Source: Toxonevra muliebris
Lineage: Eukaryota > Arthropoda > Insecta > Diptera > Pallopteridae
Reading direction: 5' to 3'
Length of the DNA stretch: 64,000 bases
NCBI GenBank assembly: GCA_963691655.1
Contig: OY829327.1
Location: forward strand, 84,146,019-84,210,018
Shown here: positions 37,401 through 46,770 of the stretch, piece by piece
Layout of the letters: each line of letters opens with the position of its first letter
Position numbering within the stretch: position 1 is the first letter of the stretch
The notes under the pieces: model-generated
The model's input: only the letters and a program-made list of their open reading frames with translations
Told to the model about the DNA's origin: nothing
Database searches by the model: none
Made by a program: the position numbers and the translations under genes

Positions 37401-40395
37401 CTCACGAAATCCTGTTTATCCGGTTAATCCGGTTTTTTGATCATGAAAATATTCGGAAACCGGTTTTCGAATAATGACATTATTCGATGACCGGTTAATT
37501 GATAATGCCGAATATTTGGACACCCTAGTACAAAGTATACAGGATCCCAGATCACACAGTCATACTCCAAAACAGATCTAAGCGGTGCAGTGTAAATTGT
37601 TGTAAGAGTAAATAGATCTGAAAAGTCCCTAGTATTACGTTTTGGAAATCCCAGCATGCCATTCGCTTTAGAGATCACCATACCGTAATGGTCAGAAAAA
37701 CTTCATTTCGAATCAAAGATGATCCCCAAGTCTTTTTTTTTCAAGTTAACAAAGACAAAGTTCCTCCCTTTCGATTGAATAATCGAATAGAATGGGTTCA
37801 TTTTCTGGTAAAATGACAGGTTACTACACTTGCCAACATTGAAGTATAATTTATTAGCAATGCAATGTTTATGGTTCCTCACTCCATATTTTTCCAAACA
37901 TGTCCAGAGTCTCCAATATGAGGCACAAGTTTCTTTTCACAAGAGCCCAATATCTCTCCACTGGTCTTAACTCCGGACAATTTGGAGGATTAGCCTCTCT
38001 TGGTACAAAAACTATGCTATTAATTTGGTACCACTCCAGAGCTTTCTTGCGTTGTGACATGATGCCAAATCGGGCCAAAAATATGTGGACACATTGTGCT
38101 CTCGTATGAAAGGAAGAAGTCTTTTTTTCAAACATTCTTTGATGTATGTATATTTCGGTATTTATAGAGCCCACTGTAACAAATGACTTGCTTATTTTGC
38201 CGCATTTTACTGCATATAGCTTGCCATACCAGGAATTTTTTAGGAAATTTTGTCTGCTTTTGGATTCTAAATTGTTCTTCGACATTTCCTCGAGCATCAG
38301 CAACATAAAAATTTTGACCCGGAAGCTGCGTAAAATCTGCCAGTACATACGTTTCGTCGTCCATTACACAACATGAATATTTTTGTATGAAATTCGATTT
38401 TAATTTCCGAGCCCTACTTTTGAAATAAATTTTTTGCAGCATTTCTGTCTGGAACTTTTTGGACTTCGTATGTTTTCAAACCTGCATTGGCTTTAACTTT
38501 TCGCACCAAAAATCAGAGCACTGGGCTAACCGGGCAGCTTTTCTAACAGATATGTTTGGAGATCTTTTCAATATGCTTTCTATTTTCTTGGCTTCCCCAA
38601 TATCATGTGGTCCTTGTTTTCTTCCCGAACCAGGTTTCCTATAGATGGTCAAATTCTCCTGAAACAGACCTTCAATTCTTTGGCCAATTTTTTGTAGGAC
38701 CAATTTGGATTTTTTTGAAAATTTTTACAATAAATCAACATGTTTGTCATTAAAAATAACAACTGACATATTTTTCAAATATAACTAGATCAAAGAAATT
38801 TTTAAATTTTACACCCAAAAAATATTATTAGGTAAAACGTGTGTTAAGATTTTTTCAATCTCACTCCTTATATAGAAATGATGTAAGAAATATCTGACGC
38901 AAATTTCGCATTCACTAGTGTAATAGATATAAAGAGTGAAATAAAATTAAGCACAATGGGGGATTCTCTATGCCTAGCATATGACCATGCACAGTACCAA
39001 AATAGTAAAATTGCAAAGCTTAGCAATTTGTGCAATGAAAAAACAAAATTATTGTTTACAATTTTACACCGATTTTTATTGTTTTAAAACCACCGCATAT
39101 TTTTCTTCAATATCACGTAATTAATTTGTATTCATTAATTTCATAACTTAAATACTATATATGCATTAGAGTTATGGCAATGATCAATCTCTATATATAT
39201 ATATATATAAATATATCTAGATTAATTTTTTAATTAACTGTGTGATAACTTAAATTATCTGTTTAAACTTGCAGTTGGTATGGTAAAGCAACCAACATCG
39301 GAACAATCTGAATTTACGATGTCAAACGAAGATTTCCCTGCGTTACCGGGTACTCAAAACTCTGACGGTACAACGAACTCGGGAATCGCGGAGAACAATC
39401 TTGATGGTACGGAAAAATCAATGAATGCGGTTGTTGGAGGTAGCGGGTTAGGAGCTGTTGGGAGCGGTGTTAGCGGTAGCGGTGTTAGCAGCAGCGTTAG
39501 TGGGATTGAACATCAAAATGATAATTCCAGCAACGATAAACTTGTAAAAAGCGGCGTGCAAACATCACCTGATGGTAAAATTAAAGTTTAGAAGAATACC
39601 TGGTTTTGCAATCTAATCCTCTTTCACATTATCTACACGTATTGTATTTTTGCAGGAAAGGTCACAAACATCCCAGCGAGTATGGTAAATAATCAGTTTG
39701 GTATGGTGGGTCTGTTAACATTTATACGAGCGGCTGAATCCGATCCAAATTTGGTTACACTAGCCATGGGAACAGATTTGACCGGCCTTGGCTTGAATCT
39801 AAATTCACAGGAGAGTTTACATCCTACATTCGCTGGACCGTTCGCTGATCAACCCTGCCGGTAAATTTGCTTTATATTTATTTTGAGTTAAAATACTATT
39901 AATAACATTTATAACTATTGTAGAGCACAAGACGTTGAATACGGCGTGCCTCCCGAATATTTGATTAACTTCGCGATAAGAGATAAGCTCTCCTCACCGA
40001 TTCTGAAAAAGCTGCAAGAAGACTTGCTCTTTTTCTTATTCTACACAAATATCGGAGATATCATGCAATTGATGGCTGCAGCGGAACTGTAATTATTAAA
40101 TAATCTTACCCTTTTTAACATTGCGTAATATATTTTTAACGATTGCGTTTCATATCACTCTCACTTTAGGCATAGTCGCGAATGGAGATATCACATAGAA
40201 GAAAAAATCTGGATAACTCGAATTCCTGGCATAAATCAATATGAAAAAAATGGTACAAAAGAGCGAGGAACTTTCTACTATTTCGATGCGCAAAGTTGGA
40301 AACGTTTGTCCAAGGTTTTCCAAATCGATGCCGAGAAATTAGATAAATGTCCCAATTTAAGTGCGTTTATGAACATAAATGGACAGTCTGTATAA
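31403..40395 (+). CDS. Rga: CCR4-NOT complex subunit 2 (NOT2, Regena)
   Basis: Scaffold subunit of the CCR4-NOT deadenylase, which shortens mRNA poly(A) tails. Seven coding exons: 31403-31535, 35625-35791, 35857-36085, 39275-39574, 39656-39860, 39924-40088 and 40170-40395. Every junction keeps phase, giving 474 aa. The N-terminus (MANLNFQQPPRSIANASLTG), the LDPSEFPSLTN and SNEDFPALPGTQNSDGTTN motifs and the TNIPASMVNNQFGMVGLLTF segment are strongly conserved. The NOT-box domain fills the last 140 residues (PPEYLINFAIRDKL, EDLLFFLFYTNIGDIMQLMA, REWRYHIEEKIWITRIPGI, GTFYYFDAQSWKRLSKVFQI). The Gly/Ser linker in exon 4 is shorter than I recall for Drosophila. Introns 1 (4.1 kb) and 3 (3.2 kb) are loaded with transposon debris. 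There is a possible alternative N-terminus inside exon 3 (MGNFMQSGRGG). Confidence 0.95.
33000..33151. repeat. near-perfect hairpin in Rga intron 1
   Basis: The arms at 33000-33041 and 33110-33151 are inverted copies with 35 consecutive identical bases (CTGAAGTATTGATCTTTTAG... on the left) and one mismatch before ATTTGC. The loop is 68 bp. Such a long uninterrupted arm suggests a young foldback or a small-RNA precursor-like hairpin in an intron transcribed from the plus strand. Confidence 0.8.
33820..34818. mobile_element. LINE insertion with inverted 5' part (twin priming) in Rga intron 1
   Basis: The 3' part (about 34345-34818, plus strand) encodes the C-terminal end of an RNase H-bearing LINE (I superfamily), including LRSFRQTKAMLPVISKR and a zinc-knuckle-like CASCGLEQECKETADHFLSVC, stop at 34681, then an A-rich tail at 34800-34818. 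The 5' part (about 33820-34345) is on the minus strand and encodes the RNase H domain of what should be the preceding segment (FQAESFAIIKAMD, YVFSDSQASLKSL, WVPGHSGISVNEYAD). The whole is bracketed by TGCACTGCTA at 33810-33819 and 34819-34828, a 10-bp target duplication, so this is one insertion event. The RNase H D-E-D-D residues are still visible. Confidence 0.88.
35128..35397 (+). CDS. hypothetical 89-aa ORF in Rga intron 1
   Basis: The frame begins with MEYLHHKIKILRLESM, has a mixed charged composition (AELHDQDVPDVLYDSEQQLL) and a Lys-rich patch before the end. A splice-acceptor-like TTCTCTTTAG lies directly before it. I do not recognise the product. Alternatives are an alternative Rga exon, a piece of an unknown transposon, or chance. 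Confidence 0.22.
   Translation: MEYLHHKIKILRLESMISAELHDQDVPDVLYDSEQQLLAAKYNDLIRFWGKKKYHTIAPTQRYLKKKPSPVNFIFGTYDFEFGKGSIYS
37424..37897 (-). pseudogene. decayed jockey-like LINE RT fragment in Rga intron 3
   Basis: Two minus-strand frames, read in order, cover the region just after the RT catalytic site: NKLYFNVGKCSNLSFYQK, then KKKDLGIIFDSK, then KANGMLGFPKRNTRDFSDLF and SVLEYDCVIWDP. The same blocks occur in the 59.9-kb LINE (DLGIIFNSKLSF, GFIKRNSHDFRDPLT, LEYCSIIWDPFY), so the two belong to one family. A frameshift separates the frames. Its upstream end abuts the mariner remnant. Confidence 0.75.
37869..38703 (-). pseudogene. broken mariner-like transposase in Rga intron 3
   Basis: Three minus-strand frames make up a mariner/Tc1-superfamily transposase. 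In order: an N-terminal part with an HTH (SILKRSPNISVRKAARLAQC at about 38530-38590); the first catalytic aspartate block (CVMDDETYVLADFTQLPGQN); and a C-terminal part with a NPPNCPELRPVERYWALVKR block containing the third acidic residue. Frameshifts separate the three and no terminal repeats were located. The PPNCPELRPVE wording is typical of a mariner lineage different from the fossil in kra. Confidence 0.8.
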
Positions 40396-40983
40396 TATTA
40401 ATAAAACATAAAACACGAAAAAATCTAAAAAATCTTTTTTTGAAATTAAGGATAAAAGCATGAAAACAATAAAAAAAATATTTAAAAATTTTAGTAAATT
40501 GTCTCAATATTTTATTTAAATGAGAATAGAGAATGCGAAAGCCGAGAGGTGGTGCGATGCAGAAATTCTCTGTCTACGGTGTTTATGTGTAATGTAGATT
40601 GTACTCTACCGAATTTCCCCACTCTAAATACGTTAGCGATTTCCCGTTCCCTTCCAGTACATATTTTTAGGCCAAGTTTACGTCTGACAGAGAACTTCTG
40701 CAATATCTTTCAGAAAGTTTTTTCAAGAGTAAATTGTTATGAATGAGAAACCGCAAGTTTCTTTTTTGTTTATATCAGCATTTTACTGTAAAAAATACCT
40801 TCTGAGAGAACTTGCAGCAAATTTCTTGCAGATGCTAACTTCGCCTAACTGTTAAAAAACTTGTAAAATTTATTTTCTAGGCGAAGGCGCTTCGAAAGTT
40901 TATGCATTTTCTTATGTGATTTCAGTTTAAAAATGTCGACTGCAATAGAATATATTCGCGAAGAATTAAATTGATTCTATATT
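40396..40983. other. Rga 3' UTR and downstream spacer
   Basis: AATAAAACATAAAAC directly after the stop (about 40400) is a probable polyadenylation signal, so the Rga 3' UTR may be very short. The rest shows no recognisable gene. Confidence 0.5.
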
Positions 40984-41202
40984 TTGAAGAAAGGCCTTTA
41001 TTGTGGAAAACTAAATGCTATCAAGGCAATAGCTGAAATACTTAATCGGTCTGGCGATGAATTAGGTAAGAAATGCATAATATACGCACTCAAATGCTGG
41101 CAGAGTTACGAAAAACTAAAACAAAAAAGTGGACTCAGAACTATAAATCAAAATGGGCTTACTTCGACTAAAAACAAAAGAAACTCTCAAATTGTATTGT
41201 AG
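40984..41202 (+). CDS. possible SANT/MADF-like ORF fragment
   Basis: The 72-aa frame reads GLYCGKLNAIKAIAEILNRS and later ALKCWQSYEKLKQKSGLR, resembling the last two helices of a Myb/SANT-like or MADF DNA-binding domain (I..I....N..G and the K-x-W-x-x-Y-E-K-L-K pattern). It could be one exon of the gene containing the BESS exon at 43069, or a piece of a Harbinger-type accessory ORF. Weak evidence: no start context and partial tandem duplication at its end. Confidence 0.25.
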   Translation: MKKGLYCGKLNAIKAIAEILNRSGDELGKKCIIYALKCWQSYEKLKQKSGLRTINQNGLTSTKNKRNSQIVL

Positions 41203-41272
41203 GCATCAGTATATCGCTTACTTCGACAAAAAAAAAAAAATCAAAAATTGTATTGTATGCATCAGTATATCG
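41158..41272 (+). repeat. two-copy tandem repeat, period about 57-59 bp
   Basis: Each unit starts CTTACTTCGAC, continues with an A-rich stretch and ends TTGTATTGTA-GCATCAGTATATCG. The first unit overlaps the end of the SANT-like ORF, the second merges into the left arm of the inverted repeat that follows. Confidence 0.7.
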
Positions 41273-41535
41273 TTACCTCTATTCGATAACCACGTATTTC
41301 CAAAAATACCATTCCGCAGAAAATAAAAGAAACGAATGGTTTGAAAATCAAACTTTCGTGTTCAAGTGGAGATACAAGGTTGACTGACTCTAAATTTTCT
41401 TTTTTTTTCATACAAACTCGCTGAGAACTTATGTCTATCTGGATTCTTAGGTGATTTTATACAATGTAAGTAAAAAAAAACTCAATTTCGTCTAATATGG
41501 AGATACGTGATTGAAGAATAGAGGTAGCGATATAT
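41265..41535. repeat. inverted-repeat element of about 270 bp
   Basis: The left arm (GTATATCGTTACCTCTATTC...CCACGTATTTCCA) and the right arm (reverse complement TATATCGCTACCTCTATTC...TCACGTATCTCCA) match over about 38 bp. The centre is not coding. A related word, GATAGCGATATAT, recurs at about 41716. Confidence 0.6.
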
Positions 41536-41740
41536 AACTATGGTATATTCTTTTGCTAAAAACCTAAAAGCACTTTTCCAAAATCTCTCTTCTTTTAGTT
41601 AATATAACAAGTTTTGGAAAAAAAAAACAATACTCGGTACTTATATTAAAGTTTGGAAATGTTTTTAGCCCCTACAAAATTAAAAAAATATGTATTAGAG
41701 ACTTAGCAAAAGAAGATAGCGATATATTTTCATATGTTAA

Positions 41741-42233
41741 TAAAATAAAAATTGTTAAATCTTACAAGGAAATAAATAAATAATGAACAAATTAAATGTA
41801 AATTATTCGACTGACTACTTTTCATCGCCACTTGTATTATTCAGAAATAGCAGAAGCTCCTACATTATCAGAAGTCAAACAGACACTTGCGTCATTAATC
41901 TGTGGAGAATGTAGTTAACAATTAACAAATACACAATCTATACATTTTCAAATGTCTTGAACATTTTCCATTTTAAATAACACTTATTTTTCCAAAAATT
42001 CTTTATTTATTTATAAATTGAAAATTTTCAAAAAATCAAAGCTGATGATTGTTTGACACTTTTACCATTTTTACACGAAGAAAAAGTGCGGGCAGTTTCG
42101 TGCAAGAAGAAGAAGACAATTACACTCTCATCTCAGCTCTCATTTGTAAGTTTTTTTTTTAGTACGAGAACGCTTTCGGGTTGCTTTGGGCAAATTCTTG
42201 CACCCGCGATAAAGTACGGGAACGGACCTATAA
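41741..42233 (+). repeat. direct repeat copy 1 (CGTTCCCGTAC family)
   Basis: Matches 44462-44936 in the same orientation: TTATTCAGAAATAGCAGAAG, AGACACTTGCGTCATTAA, TGTGGAGAATGTAGTTAA and the GC-richer end with GTACGGGAACGG-CCTA are shared. The left terminus seen in copy 2 is missing here, so this copy appears 5' truncated. Confidence 0.75.
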
Positions 42234-43068
42234 TTGAATTAATAGTTCAGGAGTTATGGACATTTACAAAAAACAAAAATTGTAGTCAGGGTCGGAAATG
42301 AAGGAATATGATTGAAAATAACATCAAAATCAAAGAAAAAGGAAAAATTGAATTTTCCTTGAATTGTGTGAATTTTAAGGAAAATCTGATACGATACTAT
42401 AAAATGATACGAAAAACGCGTACGAGTAAAAAATTTATTTCCAGAGTCAAAACGTATCATTAAAACAAAATTTTCGGTGTTCCGACCCTGATTACAATCA
42501 CTGCCCGACCCCGACATCACACGCGTGATGCAAACAACATAAAACGCTACACATTTCTACTTTTTAAACCTTACCGAATAATTTAATTTAACTTACTTTG
42601 ATGTTTGCATATTATTTTTTAAATTAATCCACTTTTTCTGTCACTGTTAAAAAACTTTTTACTCTTCCTTTAACACGCGGTCACGTAACACTTATATACA
42701 TCTCACGCTCTGAACTCGAAATAATATAAAGAATTTGCTTTCTTTATGACAAACAATACTGTATATTAACTTAACGAACGCTAGTGAGATATAACTGAGA
42801 AAACGCCACTGTCTCTACCCTGACAACGTCCCGACCATGACGACACTCCCTACAATATTATGTGTTCTTTTGTAATTAAAATTGGAACTACCACTATGTG
42901 CAGACGCTTTCACAACGATATGCTTGCCGTCTAAACATCATATTCAATGTGGAAAATTATAACGATTTTCAAATAATTCAGCTATCTGCATCTATTGTCT
43001 TTGGGTTGATGGCATCTGCAAAAAAGTTAGAATTTTGCAATAATCATTAATATTTTTGTAGATTTCAG
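42234..43068. other. spacer before the BESS exon
   Basis: No recognisable gene. If the BESS exon belongs to a host gene, an upstream exon or its intron must lie here or further left. Confidence 0.35.
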
Positions 43069-43512
43069 ATAGAATCTACACATATTTCGACTGAGAAAAG
43101 AGAAAGTGAAAATAACAATAATATACTCTATTCGATAGGACCAAGTTCATCATCAGAGGAACAAACACGATCTCATAAAAGGAAGAAAGACGAGTTGTTA
43201 TTGAAATGCTTAAAAGTTTTAAATGACAATAATGATCATGACCAAATTTTTGGTGACTATGTTGCGTCAGCATTCAAAAATTTTAAATCTCAAAAAAATA
43301 AAAAAAAGCTACGCAGAACTGTACAAAAAGCTATCTTGAATATTGGAAGAGAAGACGACAATAATGACCTTGGTACTGACAACAAATTAAACTCCTCTTC
43401 CAGCATAACTGAAATTGTTTGCCTGATTACAGCTGATGATATTTCAAATTCTGCAAACTTTAGTTTTGGCATTGATCATATAATTTGGAATTTTATTTTT
43501 GGATTAAATTAA
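43069..43512 (+). CDS. terminal exon with a BESS motif (MADF-BESS-like protein)
   Basis: An acceptor (TTTGTAGATTTCAG at 43055-43068) opens a 147-codon frame that runs to a stop at 43510-43512. It has a basic, Ser-rich segment (SSSSEEQTRSHKRKKDELLL) followed by HDQIFGDYVASAFKNFKSQK and KLRRTVQKAILNIG. The spacing (D-x-x-F-x-x-x-V near the start, then a basic helix ending I-L) fits the BESS protein-interaction motif that ends MADF/Myb-type fly regulators. The C-terminal tail has no known domain. It lies between two direct copies of a dispersed repeat, so it may instead belong to a transposon. No matching MADF exon was found with confidence. Confidence 0.5.
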   Translation: MESTHISTEKRESENNNNILYSIGPSSSSEEQTRSHKRKKDELLLKCLKVLNDNNDHDQIFGDYVASAFKNFKSQKNKKKLRRTVQKAILNIGREDDNNDLGTDNKLNSSSSITEIVCLITADDISNSANFSFGIDHIIWNFIFGLN

Positions 43513-44289
43513 ATAAATAATAAAAAAAGCGTTTTCAAACCTGCAAGTGTTTGGTTCTTTATTTATTAAAAAGCGCAGCACAAACTTCAAGCACAATAAG
43601 CGATATTGTGCATACATAACGCTCGTATATTTTAGCGGGCTTAAAACTATTTCTACCACAATTTTTGAAAAAACTGTAAATCGATTTTGAAAAATAGTAT
43701 ATTTATACTCGCTAGGTGTTGCCATTGTTCTCTTGACGGTTTGCATGACGATTGATAAATTTGAATTTTGGAGTCTAGAAACAGTATACTACCACGAAAA
43801 ACTGTTTAGGTACTAGCTTTATGCATACAGGAATTCTAAACAGGCACATGAGTGAGACGCGTCGCTAAGTGTTTCTGATTGGCAAAGCTGCTGGCATTTG
43901 CCGCCATTTATGTAATCATATTATTTTTCAGGTCAGCATAATTTCTCAAAACTTTGACAGTTGGCAAACTCGATACAAACCCGAAATTGTCCATAATTTT
44001 ATTTTTAGAAAGAAAATTTAAAAAATTAGAACAATGATTTCAAAAATTTTTCAACTGATGTATCATGCCATTTCTAAGACTCAAAGCTAATCACAAAACT
44101 GATTACTGATTTTTGATTAATCACTCTGGCAGCAGCGAAATTTATGTATGCAATTTTTGAGACCTGCATAAAATTTACAAAAACCGTTTAAAATTAATTT
44201 TTAGTCCTCAAATAGCAAAAAAGAAAAATCGCAAAATACTTAAATTTTTAACAGTTATTACTCAGCATGCACCGAATCGAACAAAAAAT
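43513..44289. other. spacer, nothing recognised
   Basis: AT-rich, without a supported gene. An AATAAATAATAAA run right after the BESS-exon stop could be its polyadenylation signal. Confidence 0.4.
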
Positions 44290-44936
44290 TAGGTTCGTTC
44301 CCGTACTTTTTGGATAAAGTCTGGTAAACTGAGAGTCAACGAAAAATGCTCTCCCTGATGCACAAAAGTACGGGAACGCACAAAACCACTTTTCTTGCAC
44401 GAAACAAAACGTCAAATTTTAATGACAGTTAAATTCAAAAAACAAAGTTTCTGTAGCATTTAATAAAATAAAAATTATTAAATCTTACAAGAAAATAAAT
44501 ATATAATGAAAAAATTAAACAAAAATTGTTCGCCTGCATACTTTTGTAGAATCTTCTGGTCCACAATCACCATTTGCATTATTCAGAAATAGCAGAAGCT
44601 CTTACAGCAACAGAAGTTTAACAGACACTTGCGTCATTAACCTGTGGAGAATGTAGTTAAAAATTAACTAATATACTATCAATTAATTTTCAAATGTCTT
44701 TTAAACATTTTTCATTTTAAATAATACTTATTTTTCAAAAAATTCTTTATTTATTTATAAATTTCAAATTTTCAATATATTTTCACAAAAGCAAAACAGC
44801 TAATTGTTTGACACTTTTAACATTTTTACCCAAAGAAAAAGTGCGGGCTATTCCGTGTAAGATGATGTACAGGAACGCTTTCTGGACTGTTTTGGGCGAA
44901 CGCGTTTACCCGCGTTGTAGTACGGGAACGGGCCTA
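44290..44936. mobile_element. inverted-repeat element copy 2 (CGTTCCCGTAC family)
   Basis: Left terminus TTAGGTTCGTTCCCGTACTT and right terminus GTACGGGAACGGGCCTA form an imperfect terminal inverted repeat. Subterminal copies of the same word occur inside both ends (AAAAGTACGGGAACGC near 44371 and GTACAGGAACGC near 44866). The right 475 bp is shared with 41741-42233. Non-coding, so it is a MITE-like element. The subterminal repeats recall hAT or P-type elements, but the superfamily is undetermined. Confidence 0.65.
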
Positions 44937-45011
44937 TTGTGTTCGACAGCAAATTCGATGCGCAAAGAAATTTTCGACAGAGTTGCACTCAGTACGGCCA
45001 ACTTTTATTTC

Positions 45012-45160
45012 TCGAAATCCGCTAAAATGAAAAATAAAACGCGTATTTTCCTAAAAAAAACGATAAATTTTTTCCTTATAAAAGTGCGAGAAAATTCTAT
45101 AGCACACATTTGCTATTTCTAGCCAATGAATATTTCTTCGATTTTTCGAAGATAATACGT
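45012..45160 (-). repeat. dispersed repeat (inverse copy of 13151-13340)
   Basis: The reverse complement aligns with 13151-13340: TATCTTCGAAAAATCGAAGA, TTTTCTCGCA, AAAATACG-GTTTTAT and TTTTAGCGGATTT appear in the same order. It starts right after the CGTTCCCGTAC element. Confidence 0.65.
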
Positions 45161-46204
45161 ATTCTTAACTTACAGCAGTTTACTTGGACGTGTAAACGCG
45201 GGGTAACTACGAAACAGATGATTTTCTATGTTGTTTCTTAAGATAGTAGACTTTATAGGCGAGAGGGGAAAGGGAAGAAAACAAATTTTTTTCGAGTACA
45301 GATTTTGTCGTACTCGCAAATTCTGCTTTGCTTTCTTCGTTGAAACGAATTTTTTGGCATTTCGTTTTTGTCGTATTCGTTGTGATTTGGAAAACAAAAA
45401 TTAAAATAATTCTAAATGTTCTGCAATTAATAAAATAGATCTTTTAGATGGACATGCAAGATATAGAGAGTCTAATAGTGTTGATACAGCGGCATGTATG
45501 TATTTCTTTATTTATTCCCATTTGTTATACTGAGCCAGCGAAAGAATTTCGAAACTAAAATTTGTGTGGAAACTCGTATGCAAAGAGCAAAAGTAAATAA
45601 ATAAAAGTTTGCAAAGTTTTTTACATATAGTAATTTCCTCAATTTTTCCAATTTTTTAAACTACAGAAATCATATCTCGAGCTAGAAATATCCGATCTTG
45701 ATACCCAATGAAAGGTATCGCGATGACAAACAAACATATCTAATCGGATTGAGCACAGCAATGAGTACGCATGGTTTCTCACGAGAACCATAACTTTTTC
45801 TAACAAAAAAAAATGTAGAGAATGTGTTGTAAGCAATTAAACTCAATAAATTGTCGAAAAATCAATAGATATATTCAGAAAACGTGGGGTTTGGTTTCAT
45901 TCACTTAATTGCTTATAACTTTGTAATTTTTCAATTTATTTTCCTCTGGTTGGTCTTCTTTTTTTGTGTAAAAGTATCAGCATCATGTACGTGAAACATG
46001 AAAAGAAACTAGACTTTTTCAACGTTTTTCATTATTTTTCAGTGGCCACGGAACCAGCAATAAAATTCTATTTTTTTTTTTAAATCTGACCTATTTTCAT
46101 CGATATTTCTTTAAGTGTCTGTCTGGATATATTTTAAATTGTAAAAATATCGAAAAAATCAGAGAATTAATTAATATTTTTATCTCAAAAACGGATCCAT
46201 TTAA
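45161..46204. other. spacer, nothing recognised
   Basis: AT-rich intergenic DNA with short frames of no recognisable product (45170-45397, 45639-45836). Confidence 0.35.
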
Positions 46205-46442
46205 AATGTTCACATTTTGATTTTCGAATTCAGCGGGAGAAAATCCATGAATAGCGACGTCTCATCAAATATATATGAAAAAATTTCATTTTATAAACAA
46301 GTGTAATTTTGAACACATCTGTATTTGATCGTATAAAATAACGTTACGTAACGCAGTTGACCCTCCTTCCCCCATGTAACACTTCGTAACTAACCGTCCG
46401 ACCCCCTCCCTCTTTTCGCTCTACGTAATATGTGAATGGAGC
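46205..46442 (+). repeat. dispersed repeat, copy 2 (see 26.2 kb)
   Basis: Ordered blocks shared with 26220-26413, ending with CCTTCCCCCATGTAACAC, a C-rich stretch and ACGTAATATGTGAATGG. Contains CGTTACGTAACG near 46340, a palindromic word of a kind often found near ends of insect MITEs. Confidence 0.65.
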
Positions 46443-46770
46443 TTTAAAAATGATATTCGCAATTTAATAGTACAGGACATCGGTGCGAGAAATGTCAACA
46501 AAACTTGAAACAGAAGGAAAATATTCTCACATGTGCTACGTACGTTATAGATAAATAAAAATGTACTTTCTGAAACTTTGCTTTTGCTGAAATGCAACTA
46601 TGTAAAGAAGAAACTGTCAAAACCATTATGTGGTCGTAGCTGTAGCTATCAAATTGTTAAAAAAAAAAAATAAGCAACAAATGATCTAGTGCGTCTGCGC
46701 TATATATTTAAAAAAACGGACAATGGAATTTATAAAATTATAAAATTAAATAAAGCTACAAAAGTGAAGA

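Noticed and set aside
42053..42301. 82-codon plus-strand frame
   Set aside because: It spans the right end of a dispersed repeat that recurs at 44.8 kb, where the corresponding frame differs.
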